Source: Thecamonas trahens ATCC 50062
Taxonomy: Eukaryota; Apusozoa; Apusomonadida; Apusomonadidae
Length of the DNA: 64,000 nucleotides
Assembly (NCBI RefSeq): GCF_000142905.1
Contig: NW_013657629.1
Coordinates: 178,460-242,459, forward strand
Reading direction: 5' to 3'
Shown here: in pieces, positions 1 to 10,218 of the stretch
Layout of the letters: each line of letters opens with the position of its first letter
Numbering within the stretch: the first letter of the stretch is position 1
Made by a program: the position numbers and the translations under genes
The notes under the pieces: model-generated
Database searches by the model: none
Seen by the model: the letters and a program-made list of their open reading frames with translations, nothing else
Told to the model about the DNA's origin: nothing

Positions 1-2888
1 GGAAGCCGGCCTCCATGGCGGTGTAGAGGGTCTGGCGGGTGACGTCGCGGACGCGGTCGGGCGTCTCGGGCGAGGTGATGACCGGCTTGCAGAGCTCGAT
101 GTAGTAGGCGCAGAGGCGGCCCCACCAGAACTCGTACAGCGTCGAGGTGACCGGGATAAAGTTGTACTTGGCGAGGTTGGCGTTGACCGAGACCGTGGCC
201 TCGTTGAGCGAGGCGAGGATCCACTGGTCGGCCGGCGACCACTCGGCGGACGAGGCCTCAAACTCGGTGGCGGTCCACGGCTGGAAGTTGTCGCCGAGGC
301 AGTGGAAGACGGCGTAGCGGGTCGCGTTCCACAGCTTGTTGCAGAAGTTGCGGTAGCCGACGACGCGATCGATGTCAAGGTTGACATCGCCGCCGGTGCC
401 GGTGTACGAGCAGAGGCCAAAGCGGAGGGCATCGGTCCCGCACTCGGGGATGCCGTCGGGGAAGTCGGCCTCCTGCGAGGCCTGGGCGATGGCAACCTCC
501 GACTGAGGCAGGTTCGAGTTGGCCACCGTGTTCTTGAGCTCCTCGAGCGAGATGCCCGAGATGACGGCGAGCGGGTCGATGACGTTGCCGAGCGACTTGG
601 ACATCTTGCGACCGTGGGCATCGCGGACCATGGCGTGGAGGAAGACGTCCGAGAACGGGAGCTCGTCCATGAGCGCAAACGACATCATGACCATGCGCGC
701 GACCCAGAAGAACAGAATGTCCTGCCCGGTCTCGAGGAGCGCGGTGGGGAAAAAGGTCTTGAGGTCCGGCGTCTCGTCCGGCCAGCCAAAGACGGAGAAC
801 GGGAAGAGGCCCGAGGAGAACCATGTGTCGAGGACGTCGTCGTCCTGGACGAGGACCACGTCGTCCTCGGCGACGCCGAGCTTAGCGGCGGCGGCGGTCC
901 GGGCCTCGGCCTCGGTCCGCTCGACAACCCAAGCGTCGTTGTCGGCGAGGCCCGAGTCCGGCGCGTCGGCGGCGGACGTCGAGATGCGCCACGCCGGAAT
1001 GCGGTGGCCCCACCAGAGCTGGCGCGAGATGCACCACTCGGGAATGTCCTCCAGCCAACGCTGCCAGTTCTTGCGCTGCGACTCGGGCACAATGTTGAGG
1101 TCGCCCGAGGCTGCGGCGTCGATGCCGCGCTGCGCGAGCTCGGTGCACGACATGTACCACTGCGGCTTGAGCATGGGCTCGACCACGTCGCCCGACCGCG
1201 AGCAGAGGCCAAGGCGCATGCCGGGGTTCGCCTCCAGCCCGCGGTACAGGCCGCGCTCCTTGAGGTCGGCGAGCATCGCCGTCCGCACATCGAACCGCAT
1301 CATGCCGGCGTACTGCCCGCACTCGTTGTTCATGGTTCCGTCCTCGTTGAGCACGTTGATGAGCGGGAGCTCGTGCTTGAGGCCGAGCGCGTAGTCGTTG
1401 GGGTCGTGCGCAGGCGTGATCTTGACGGCGCCGGTACCGAACGACATGTCGACGAGCTCGTCGTCGAGCACGATCGGGATGACCCGCTCGAGGTACGGGT
1501 GCTTGACAAACTTGCCGTGAAGGTGCGAGTACCGCGGGTCCGCCGGGTGGATGCACACCGCCGTATCGCCGAGCATGGTCTCAAGACGAGTGGTGGCAAC
1601 GACGATCTCGTCGTCGTCGGCATCAAGCACGCCGTCGGCGTCGCAGATCTTGTACGCAAACGAGATGATGCAGCCAAACAGGTACTCGCCATCGTGGTTC
1701 GGCACCTTGCGCTTGACAATGCCGTCGAGGTCGATGTAGTCGACCTCGATGTCGGAAATGGCCGTCTTGAGCTGGCACGACCAGTTGACGAGCCGGTTGT
1801 CGCGGTAGATGAGGCCCTTCTTGTGAAGGCGGACAAAGGCTTCGGTGACGGCCTTGGCCCGGGTCTCGTCCATGGTGAAGACCTCGCGCTCCCAGTCGAG
1901 CGACGAGCCGAGCTTGCGGAGCTGGTTGGTGATCCGCGCGCCGTACTCGGCCTTCCACTCCCACACCTTGTCGACAAAGGCCTCGCGCCCGAGGTCGTGC
2001 CGGGTCAGGCCGTCCTCACGCATGATCTTCTTCTCGACCACAACCTGGGTGGCAATGCCAGCGTGGTCGACGCCAGGCACCCACAGCGCAGCCTTGCCCT
2101 GCATCCGCTGCCAGCGGACGAGCGTGTCCTGCACCGCGTTAGTCAGTGCGTGCCCGAGATGGAGCGAGCCAGTGACGTTCGGCGGCGGAATGACAATGAC
2201 ATACGTCTCCTGGTCCTCGGCCACATCCTCGGCCTTTTGCGAGAAGAAGCCCGACGCCTCCCACCACTCGTACCAGGCCGACTCGACCGCCCGCGGCTGG
2301 TAGGCCTCGAGGAACTCGCCGAGCTGCTTCTTCTCGCCGACCGGAGTCACCTCGGTGTAGGTAAAGTCCGCACCCTTGTCCTTTGACTTGCTCTTCTTTC
2401 CGCCCTTGCCCTTGGGCTTGCCCTTCTTCTTGTCCAGCTTCTTCAGCTTCTTCTCCTTGCGCTTGCCCGACTTGAGCTTGTCCCCTCCGCGCTCCTCCGG
2501 CAGCATGCTCTCCAGCTCCTCCTGCATCTTACCGAGTTCCTCACGTGCAGCCGCAATCTCTTCCTTCGGAGCTGTGCAGAGGGAGGGTATGTGCATGAGT
2601 GTAGGGGGGGGGGGGGGGAGGGAGAATGTCCCTGCGGGGAAGGGGACATGGATGAAGGACCAAAAACCGGGGAGAGGGGGGTGGTGGTGGTGGTGGTGGG
2701 GATGGGGCATAGAGAAGGTAGCAAGGGAAAGAGGAGGTGGGAAAAGGGGATGAGCAAGTAGAAGAGGGTATGAGGAAGAGGGTGAGGGTGTTCGTACCGC
2801 GGTTAGAACGGAGGTTCTCGATAGCCAGCTTGTGCTGGATGATGGACTTCTGCAGCAGTCCCGCTGGCGAAATGGTGGTGGCACTCAT
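1..2888 (-). CDS. VARS: valyl-tRNA synthetase, 3' end cut by window edge
   Basis: Class I aminoacyl-tRNA synthetase that charges tRNA-Val. Exon 1 (2888-2798) encodes MSATTISPAGLL...NLRSNR; the intron 2797-2572 starts GTACGAAC and ends CACAG, and splicing makes an Ala codon leading into PKEEIAAAREELGKM. Exon 2 runs from 2571 off the window. About 890 residues are visible: a Lys-rich linker, the first catalytic signature PPPNVTGSLHLGHAL (near residue 157), VPGVDHAGIATQ, the editing-domain region, the second signature KMSKSLGNV (positions 593-607) and the start of the anticodon-binding domain. The N-terminal coiled, Lys-rich extension is usual for eukaryotic ValRS. There is no obvious mitochondrial presequence, so a cytosolic or dual role cannot be separated. 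The intron carries a 13-G run (13 C in the transcript) and a GGT repeat. Family assignment is firm; only the C-terminus is missing. Confidence 0.95.
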
Positions 2889-3245
2889 GATGGTTGACTT
2901 GAGGCGTCGGGGAATGAGTGAGATGGTGTCGGTTGAGAGTGTGAGTGAGGAAGGGGGGAGGGGGAGGGGTTTGATGATCAGCACATCGATTACATCGGGT
3001 TGGGCATCCGTACCGTGCGTACAATATAGAGTGTGAGAATATGATGATGATGATGATGGAGGTGGTAGAGGGCACGTAGGGATGGGAGTGGGGTTGGGGG
3101 TTGGGTTTTGAGGTGGGGGTCGGGGCTGTGGCTCGAAGGTTCGAGCTTCGTGCCAGGACGAAGCAGCGAAGGCGGTGGCCTGCAGGCAGCTCAGGCGGAA
3201 GGACAGCGTGCGTGCGCTAGGCATCCACAAGATCGTCAGCATCAC

Positions 3246-4142
3246 CTTGGCGCGTTGAAGAAAGGCAATGTAGTCGGTGGAGGAGAGGCTTGTCTGGGCG
3301 GCGTTCAGTGCCTGCTCGACAAAGCGGCCTCCGCGGAGGTAGACGACGCGCGAGGCGTAGCACTCGAGGTCGGCATTGTGCGAGACCTGGACAACGGTAA
3401 CGCCGGCGCGGTTGACACGGAGGACAAGATCCATCATAGCCACCGTGTTGGCGGTGTCGAGGTCGCCAGTCGGCTCGTCGAGGAGCAAAAGCTCCGGCCG
3501 GTTGGCAAGAGCGCGGGCAATGGCCACACGCTGCTGCTCACCCCCGGACAGCTCGGATGGCAGATGCGAGAGGCGGTCACCTAGGCCGACATACGTCAGC
3601 AGCTCGATCGCTCGCTTGCGGCGCTCCTTCTTGTTCAGCTTGCCGAGCAGAATCATAGGCAGCTCCGTCTGCTCAAAGGCAGTCATAGTGGCGATGAGAG
3701 AGAAGTTCTGCATGACAAAGCCGATTGACTCGAGGCGCAACTTGGCCAGCTCTGCATCGCTCGACTCTGCCGACACAGCATGCCCGACGACTTCAACAAC
3801 ACCATCTGTCGGCTTGTCCAGCGTGCCGAGGAGATTGAGCAGCGTCGTCTTGCCGCCGCCCGATGGTCCGCGGAGCATAACAAACTCGCCCTTTTTGATA
3901 GCGAAAAACTCGGACGAGTCATCCAGTGTGATCCCGTCCAGCGCAACAACTTCGCCGCCGCCCTCGAGGGTGTAGCCTACGGGTGTGGGTGCGGGTGTGG
4001 GTGTGGGGGTGAGTGGGGCGAGGAGAAGGGGGGAGGGGAGGGAAGGGGAAGGGGGTGGGGTGGTGGTGCGCGTACGCTTGGAGACGTCTTTGACGACCAC
4101 CACGGGGGATGCCGTGTCGTCTACGTCCACGGGGGCGTCCAT
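3246..4142 (-). CDS. stand-alone ABC ATPase, LolD/MacB-like (ABCH type)
   Basis: A single nucleotide-binding domain of the LolD/MacB type, as found in protist ABC 'H' proteins. Exon 1 is 4142-4076 and exon 2 starts at 3976; the intron (GTACGCGC...CCGTAG) is full of ACCCAC repeats, and splicing gives DVSKRYTLEGGGEVVALDG, the expected start of an ABC domain. Walker A GPSGGGKTTLL (about residue 58), signature LSGGEQQRVAIARA (162), Walker B LLLLDEPTGDLD (181) and H-loop VSHN (218) are all intact, so it should hydrolyse ATP. No membrane segments are encoded; it would need a separate permease, and none is adjacent. The 3' end is not resolved: after the last conserved residues (TDYIAFLQRAK) the frame stays open through low-complexity sequence right up to the first exon of the ValRS gene, so a late intron or a missing base probably hides the true stop. 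The end given is the end of conserved sequence. Confidence 0.8.
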
Positions 4143-4276
4143 AGGAGAGGGTAGTGGTGTGTGGTGTGTGTGGTGTGTGTGGTGTATGTGGAGCGTGTGG
4201 GGTTGGCTGGTGTTCGCTCGGCAGGTTTGGTCGGCTGACGACACACGCAAGGGAACGTCGGGTGGTGTCGCTGGGT

Positions 4277-5824
4277 TCACAGTCCGGATGCCACAAAGAT
4301 AGCCGCAACGGTGATCAACGTAGCCGTGATGGCGGTGGTATGACTGGGTGCGACTTGGGTGGTTGATGATGCCGGTGATGACGAGGTCACCGCCGATGGC
4401 GCCGGCTGCATCGACTTGCTGTCGCCAGGGAGCGAGCGCCGGTTGAGCGATGCGCACGGCGTGTCCGATCCCGACGGATCAGTGCCGTCCCAGTAGAGCG
4501 GGTCGTAGTCGGTACAGCCAAAGTCAAAGTACGCCGGGCATCGCTTGACCAGGTCGTCGCAGAGGGTACGACACGGCGCGATGCGGGCCGGGCCGGCAGA
4601 AGGCGTGCAGCCTGGGAGCGAGAGCCCACAGAGCCAACGGGCGTAGGCGTCGCGGCAGTCGTCGCACGACCAGATCGAGTACCGCTGCCGACAGTCGATG
4701 AGCTCCAGCGTGCGGGCAAATCGGTCGTAGGCGGCAGCGGCCGCCAGCGCGCCGAGCGCCCCGGTCCGCGACCCGCGGCCCGACGAGACCGTCCCGTTGT
4801 ACGATCCCGCCGTGAACCGGTCGCAGAAGGCCAGCACCGGGAGCGCGCTGGTCAGCGCGGCAGGCACAGCCGCCAGCGGCACACACTCGGGACCATCGGT
4901 GAACGTCGCGCTTGGCCAGACAGCGCCACCACCACCGACCTCACCGCCGCCCCAGAGCATGCCGACGGCCACACCGCCGGCCGTCCCGTTGACTCTGACG
5001 ACACGCGATGCGAGCCGGACGTAGCCCGCCTCTCCGCTTACATCCCGCCACACGTCTGGCACGCTCTGCAGCGGCACACCCACGGCACCCGTGCCATCCA
5101 ACGGCGTCGCACCAGGTGACAGCCACGCCAGCTCGCCCGCGCTCATCACAGCCCTCAGCCCGCACGCGCTGTCCGGCACAGCAGTAGACGGCAACGCAAT
5201 CGCGGTGGCGACTACCGAGTCGTTTGCCGGAGGTGCGTCAAAGCCCACAGCCACTACAAGCTCGGTGGCCTCGGGTAGGTACGCTACATCGACGATGCTG
5301 GACGCGCTCTCCGGGGCTGGCATCCAGTCGGCAGCCAGCGCGGCCAGAGCGTCGCTGTTCTCGCCGGGCGCGACGAGCCCTGCAGGCCGATCGAGCACCA
5401 CATGCACATCCACAACCCAGCCATCAGCGGACGAGTTGTCAGCAGCCGCCAGGACAAGATCGGGAGAGATAACTAGGCGCGCCGCCACCCGTCGCGCCTT
5501 CCAGGGAGCCGACTCGCTCTCGACGTCGAGGAGCGGAGGGGAGGAGATCGGATCCGAGACGCGGCGAAGGACGAGTGCCGTGGCGAGAGCAGCAGCAGGA
5601 GCATGAGCCGGAAGCTGGCAGAGCGAGAGCGAGAGTAGCAGCGGAGCGAGACGCGGAGCGGAAGGGAATGCCAGCGGGGCGTAGATGGGGATCGATGTTG
5701 TTGTCGATGATGATGCCAGCGGAAGCGGTGCGGTGGTGGTGGTGGTGGGGAGCGGGAGGGTAGTGGAGGTGGTGGGGTGGGCGAGGAGGGCGAGGAGGAG
5801 GGCGAGGGCAAGGGTGAGGGACAT
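4277..5824 (-). CDS. Mid1-like stretch-activated calcium channel subunit
   Basis: A 515-residue secreted or membrane-anchored protein with no intron. It starts with a clear signal peptide (MSLTLALALLLALLAH), then a Ser/Thr/Pro-rich stretch, a long extracellular-looking region with several N-glycosylation sequons, and a Cys-rich C-terminal domain at about residues 370-450. The pattern there (DCRQRYSIWSCDDCRDAYARWLC, then CRTLCDDLVKRCPAYFDFGC) matches fungal Mid1, where SCDDC..AY..WLC and C..LC..LV..CP are hallmarks; animal NALF/FAM155 proteins are related. In fungi Mid1 partners the Cch1 channel at the plasma membrane and promotes calcium entry under stress. The last 20 residues are hydrophobic, suggesting GPI anchoring or a tail anchor. 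An upstream in-frame ATG at 5983 would put Pro/His/Thr-rich repeat sequence before the signal peptide, so 5824 is preferred. The partner channel is not in this window. Confidence 0.8.
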   Translation of the reverse strand: MSLTLALALLLALLAHPTTSTTLPLPTTTTTAPLPLASSSTTTSIPIYAPLAFPSAPRLAPLLLSLSLCQLPAHAPAAALATALVLRRVSDPISSPPLLDVESESAPWKARRVAARLVISPDLVLAAADNSSADGWVVDVHVVLDRPAGLVAPGENSDALAALAADWMPAPESASSIVDVAYLPEATELVVAVGFDAPPANDSVVATAIALPSTAVPDSACGLRAVMSAGELAWLSPGATPLDGTGAVGVPLQSVPDVWRDVSGEAGYVRLASRVVRVNGTAGGVAVGMLWGGGEVGGGGAVWPSATFTDGPECVPLAAVPAALTSALPVLAFCDRFTAGSYNGTVSSGRGSRTGALGALAAAAAYDRFARTLELIDCRQRYSIWSCDDCRDAYARWLCGLSLPGCTPSAGPARIAPCRTLCDDLVKRCPAYFDFGCTDYDPLYWDGTDPSGSDTPCASLNRRSLPGDSKSMQPAPSAVTSSSPASSTTQVAPSHTTAITATLITVAAIFVASGL

Positions 5825-6001
5825 GTGTACGAGTGTGTGTGTGCGTGTATGTGATGGGAGTGGTGGGTGGGTGGGTGGGGGTGGGGGTGGGGGTGGGGGG
5901 TGGGGTGGGGTGGTCGGCCGGGCGGACGGCAGGTGGGCGGGCGGGTGGCAAGTGGGCGAGCGGCAAGGTAGCGAGAGAGGCAAGCAAGGGAGGGCAGGCA
6001 G
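5825..6001. repeat. low-complexity GT/G-rich spacer
   Basis: The 177 bases between the Mid1-like start and the PI3K stop are GT-rich, then GGGT/GGGC-rich. They must hold the Mid1-like promoter; I see no clear TATA box or other motif. Confidence 0.6.
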
Positions 6002-9000
6002 CTAAATGTACTTTTTGAGGACGGATGCATGGACAGCGACGTGAATTGACCAGTCGATGGTGGTCTGCCAGCCCTTTTTGAGGCAGATGTCGATGAGGGA
6101 GCGAAAGTAGTCTGCGGCTTCCTCCTCCGAGGCGCCAAGCTTGAGGACGCGCTGGAGGTAGCGGAGATCCTCGAGGGTTTGCAGCTCAGGAATGCCGGTG
6201 GAGACCATCATGGCGAAGAGGTTAATGAGCATGTTGGAGTGGCGGCGGAGGACGTTGTAGGCGCGGCAGCAAATGGAGACAAACTCGGCAAAGCCGGCCG
6301 AGTCCTTTCCGCCCATGACGTGGACCATGTCCGGGGTGAGGACAAACGGGGTGCGCTCGCGGGAGATGCCAAACTTCTTCTTGATGTTGCCCAGAAAGTG
6401 GCCAAAGTCAATGTGGAAGAGATGGCCAGCCTGGTCGAGCATGATGTTGTCGTTGTGCCGGTCGCCGATGCCGAGGACGTATGTGGCGACGCAGTAGCCG
6501 GCACACGAGACGATAAAGTTGGAGACAGCCTCGGCGTACTGGGCGTCGGTCGGGTTGTGGTCACGGAGGTAGTCTGCAAGCGGCGTCGACTTGAATGCGC
6601 CTGCGAGACCGCCCTTGTCAACCTGGATGTCGGCGAGGGTAGCGGCGTTGAGGACGACCTCGATGTACCCGACCTCGTCGCCAGTGGAGATGGCGACGTA
6701 CGGCTTGAGACGGAGGTCCATGTCCTCCTGCTGCCACATCTTGTCCATGATGCGGATCATCTGCAGGGTGAGCATGTCCTGGCGCAGGTCGTCGCCTTCT
6801 TTGAAGATCGAGTAGCACGGCGCGCCCTGGCCGTCGGCGTTGGCAAAGACGAGCCAGAGCGGCATCTTCTTGGACTGCATGAACTTGCACTTGTTGAGCA
6901 CGAGGCCGTTGACCTCGATCGACGGGTTCTGGACGAGCTGAACTTTTGCCGGGAACTTGACGTTGGCCTCGAGGTGGGCCTGGAGAACCTCGGGCGTTGC
7001 GGTCGGCACCTGCTTGATGTACACCGCCGACTCGACGAGCGATTGGGTGAGGCGGACCTGGCGGAGGAGCTCGTCGCGGTGCTGGCCGCATCCGCGGCAG
7101 TAGGCCTCGAGATAGAGTGAGAACCTTGTCTGGACCTCAGGAATGTGCATCTCGGCCTTGAGGCACCAGAAGAAGACATGCCCGAGCCGGCGCGAGCGGA
7201 GCGACCGTCGAATGAGGAATCGGGCGAGCGGCGTGTCGTGGTAGTTCTCGTTCTTGAGCGCCTGCACGAGCTGGATCATAAAGTCAGAGAGCTCGTCGTC
7301 CGAGACCGAGAGCAGAGCATTGACGGCAAAATCGCGGACAACAGTGTCCATGATCTGTGCGTCGAGGAGCTCGAGCGCGTCCAGCGGCGAGGCGTACGGC
7401 GGCCACTGGCGGAGGATCTGGTAGAGCTCCAGGACCGCCATCCGCTGATGGTATGGGGTCGAGAGGATGAGTTTGGCGAGGCCGGCCGGGTGGGCGCTGA
7501 GAATGTGGTATCGGTGCCGCCACATGACGTCCTTTTCTGCCGAAGAGAGGCGGTAGACCGAGTCCTTGGAAACGAGCGAGGCGACGGTAGCCATTTCGTC
7601 GGCATCCGGGTCCGGCGTCGGCGGGGTGGCGACCGGGAGACCGAGCTGGGTGGGGAAGACGACCCTACCGGCAAAGGCCGGGAATTGCAGTTGGAGCAGT
7701 GGCGCTGTGTTGCGGGCCGGGTTCTGCTGTGCCGTCGCAATGGGATTGGCCTTTTCAAACGGCCACAGCGCGAGGGTGGCGCCGGCGGTCTTGAGCGTCC
7801 CAGCGTAGTCAACGACCGGCACGTTGATGGCGCCCAGTGGGAGTGCGTCCTCGACGGCCTGCCCGCGGACTGCATCGAGCAGGGCGGCCTCCGAGGCGAG
7901 AAAGATGGTGACGCAAAGCCGGGCGGCGCGCGGGAGGTCGGCAACGTCAATGTCAAACTTGAGCTCTTCGTCCCAGCGCGGCGAGTCGGCCATAAGTACG
8001 CCGGCGGTCCGCTGAACGTCGGCGAGACGGACTGAGCCGTGGTAGAGGGCGGCCTCGACGTAAACAACAAGATCCGAGAGCTTCAGCACCTTTTTGGTCT
8101 GCTTCTCGCGCTTCTTGGCCTTTTTCGACTTGGGCTTGGTCGACTCAAACTTGAGGTCCTGAGCGGCGCGAATGCGGACACGGTAGGGGACCTCGATCAT
8201 GTCCCACATGGAGAGGGTGGTGGAGGCGATCGACGGAGCGACCATGGCCTTGACCTCCTCGGCACCGAGCGGGTGGATCGAGAGCGCGGTGTGGACAAAC
8301 TCCTCCGGGTCGGCAGACGGCAGCGCTGAGAGCAGGTCCTCCTCGTCGACCTCGGCAGTGGCCATGGCGAGGGCGTCGTTGCGCGACATGATCGAGATGT
8401 GGATGTGGTCGTGGCGGAGGAGGGCGCGGCGGACCGAGTTAAAGTCGGCGAGCGGCGTGTCGCCGACGTAAAAGTCGGCCGAGCCGTAGCACTTGAGCAC
8501 GTAGTCACGCGGCGAAGCGTCGTCTGGCACGCCGCGGAGCACCTTGCGGTGGTTGGTAAAGAGAGAGTCAAGGACCGAGGCCGGGACGTCGAGCAGGTCC
8601 CAGGCCATTGTCTTGGACTCCCACGTGTTCATGTAGTGGAAGCGGACGTAGGCCGGCTCGCCACGCAGCCGCTCGGCGGTCGACGCCGGGAGCGGGAGCG
8701 AGCAGATGTCGGGCGCGAGCGCGTATACACCGCCTTTCCGGTTGCGCATCTCCTCTTTGATGAGCGGGATGACCTGGCGGCGGAAGGCGCGGATCTCCGG
8801 GTCGCTCTCAGCCTCGTCCGACATGGCACCGACACGGCCGGAGAGCATACCGATGCGGGCGTGGATGAGCTGGGCACGGACGTCGAGATCGTACTGGGCC
8901 TCGTTGACGAGGCGGACTTCGATGCAGCCGTCGTCCGACTCGACGCCCTTGAGCACAGCAGGCAGCGCCTGCAGCTGGGCATCCTCGTTGTGTGCTTCTA

Positions 9001-9442
9001 CGGTCTTGCCGCCGATCGAGAGAATAAACTCGTGGGTCGACGACAGCCGCGAGCCGAGGGTGGCGCGGTCGACGTTGACATTGGCCCGCTTGACAAACTT
9101 GCCAAGCACGCCAAAGATCTGGGCCTTGAGGCCTGCCACGGTGATGGCAGCAGGCACTGTCAAGACACGTGCATGAGACGGGACTGCTCGGAGCGCAGTG
9201 GTGATCACCGGCGAGCACCGCTCTGTGGCCACATCATCAACTAGCACCAGAGTCACCTCTGTCAGTGGAACAGAGTCCAGCAGAGAGACCCCCGAGCCCG
9301 AGACAGACGAGACTGCCTCCACCAGCGCCAGCCGCTGGCTCAGAATGTGGTCCTGAAGCTTCTCCGAAGCCCGCACCCTTTCAGCCTCACGAACATTTGC
9401 CACACCTCCAGACTTGCGGTACCGCCTAGCCAGAGTCTCCAA
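6002..9442 (-). CDS. class I phosphoinositide 3-kinase catalytic subunit, 5' exon not found
   Basis: Phosphorylates PtdIns(4,5)P2 to PIP3 at the plasma membrane. The 1146 visible residues hold, in order, a p85-binding-like domain (about 90-185), a Ras-binding domain (about 300-360, with YVLKCYGSADFYVG), a C2 domain (about 430-620, with a Lys-rich insert KPKSKKAKKREKQTKK), the helical PIK domain (640-800) and the lipid kinase domain (850-1146). Kinase motifs are intact: GDDLRQD near 881, GIGDRHNDNIM, then HIDFGHFLGN near 1012, and an activation loop containing KKKFG. The ABD plus RBD layout marks class I rather than Vps34. The frame opens at a TTG directly after CACACACATAG, which reads as a 3' splice site preceded by a C-rich intron, so the first coding exon lies upstream, inside or beyond the 9553-9842 gap. 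The stop is TAG at 6004-6002. Confidence 0.93.
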   Translation of the reverse strand: METLARRYRKSGGVANVREAERVRASEKLQDHILSQRLALVEAVSSVSGSGVSLLDSVPLTEVTLVLVDDVATERCSPVITTALRAVPSHARVLTVPAAITVAGLKAQIFGVLGKFVKRANVNVDRATLGSRLSSTHEFILSIGGKTVEAHNEDAQLQALPAVLKGVESDDGCIEVRLVNEAQYDLDVRAQLIHARIGMLSGRVGAMSDEAESDPEIRAFRRQVIPLIKEEMRNRKGGVYALAPDICSLPLPASTAERLRGEPAYVRFHYMNTWESKTMAWDLLDVPASVLDSLFTNHRKVLRGVPDDASPRDYVLKCYGSADFYVGDTPLADFNSVRRALLRHDHIHISIMSRNDALAMATAEVDEEDLLSALPSADPEEFVHTALSIHPLGAEEVKAMVAPSIASTTLSMWDMIEVPYRVRIRAAQDLKFESTKPKSKKAKKREKQTKKVLKLSDLVVYVEAALYHGSVRLADVQRTAGVLMADSPRWDEELKFDIDVADLPRAARLCVTIFLASEAALLDAVRGQAVEDALPLGAINVPVVDYAGTLKTAGATLALWPFEKANPIATAQQNPARNTAPLLQLQFPAFAGRVVFPTQLGLPVATPPTPDPDADEMATVASLVSKDSVYRLSSAEKDVMWRHRYHILSAHPAGLAKLILSTPYHQRMAVLELYQILRQWPPYASPLDALELLDAQIMDTVVRDFAVNALLSVSDDELSDFMIQLVQALKNENYHDTPLARFLIRRSLRSRRLGHVFFWCLKAEMHIPEVQTRFSLYLEAYCRGCGQHRDELLRQVRLTQSLVESAVYIKQVPTATPEVLQAHLEANVKFPAKVQLVQNPSIEVNGLVLNKCKFMQSKKMPLWLVFANADGQGAPCYSIFKEGDDLRQDMLTLQMIRIMDKMWQQEDMDLRLKPYVAISTGDEVGYIEVVLNAATLADIQVDKGGLAGAFKSTPLADYLRDHNPTDAQYAEAVSNFIVSCAGYCVATYVLGIGDRHNDNIMLDQAGHLFHIDFGHFLGNIKKKFGISRERTPFVLTPDMVHVMGGKDSAGFAEFVSICCRAYNVLRRHSNMLINLFAMMVSTGIPELQTLEDLRYLQRVLKLGASEEEAADYFRSLIDICLKKGWQTTIDWSIHVAVHASVLKKYI

Positions 9443-9552
9443 CTATGTGTGTGTGGGGTGAGGGGGAGGAGGGGGGTGAGGGGGGAGGGAGGGACGGATG
9501 GAGCGGGAGCTGAAGATTTTAGAACTGAAAGGAAATATAGCTGGTCGTCATT

Positions 9553-9842
9553 NNNNNNNNNNNNNNNNNNNNNNNNNNNNNNNNNNNNNNNNNNNNNNNN
9601 NNNNNNNNNNNNNNNNNNNNNNNNNNNNNNNNNNNNNNNNNNNNNNNNNNNNNNNNNNNNNNNNNNNNNNNNNNNNNNNNNNNNNNNNNNNNNNNNNNNN
9701 NNNNNNNNNNNNNNNNNNNNNNNNNNNNNNNNNNNNNNNNNNNNNNNNNNNNNNNNNNNNNNNNNNNNNNNNNNNNNNNNNNNNNNNNNNNNNNNNNNNN
9801 NNNNNNNNNNNNNNNNNNNNNNNNNNNNNNNNNNNNNNNNNN
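9553..9842. other. assembly gap (N)
   Basis: 290 undetermined bases. The left flank is G-rich and the right flank starts with a C run, so a homopolymer-rich intron probably stopped the assembly. The missing 5' part of the PI3K gene may be here. Confidence 0.95.
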
Positions 9843-9938
9843 TTCCCCCCCTGGCCGAGCGGTCGCTCCGCTGGCATTGATGGCTTGAGAGTTTCCCTCG
9901 TATTTACTGCGCTGGCCTTCAGTGCTCGCGCATCGTAC

Positions 9939-9997
9939 CGATTCCACACGATCGCGTTGATGAGTGTCGAGAGCACGCCCGTCGTCGACGACGTCAT
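9939..9997 (-). CDS. possible isolated first exon (19 codons)
   Basis: An ATG at 9997 opens MTSSTTGVLSTLINAIVWN and meets GTACGATGC, the donor form used by most introns in this window, after 59 bases. It could be the first exon of the PI3K gene, but splicing directly to 9442 would be out of phase, so another exon would have to sit in the gap. Only the donor match and position support it. Confidence 0.25.
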
Positions 9998-10218
9998 CTA
10001 AAAAGGGCGAGTGGGTGGCTTCCTGCTCCTCTGGAGCCAACTGTATCAACGCCATCGGAGGTCTTAGCGAAGAAAAGTGCCAGCCGGCCACGAGTGCTGA
10101 CGACACGTAGTAGTTGCGGCAATAGTTGGGGGAAGCACTTGGATGAGTCACTGCGCACATCCGGGATTTCATTTGCGACGAGGTGACGAATTCGTCAACG
10201 CTTGTCTTACGCAGGGTC

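Noticed and set aside
302-2386. 694-codon open frame on the plus strand
   Set aside because: Lies antisense to the valyl-tRNA synthetase exon; composition is Val/Arg/Glu-rich as expected of the mirror frame of GC-rich coding DNA, with no domain.
2541-4457. 638-codon minus frame as one ABC-ValRS fusion protein
   Set aside because: Contains the real ABC exon but also intronic ACCCAC and poly-Pro sequence on both sides; splice sites recover standard family starts for each gene.
9440-9442. TTG as the PI3K start codon
   Set aside because: It directly follows a splice-acceptor-like CACATAG with a C-rich tract; an upstream exon is more plausible than a non-ATG start.
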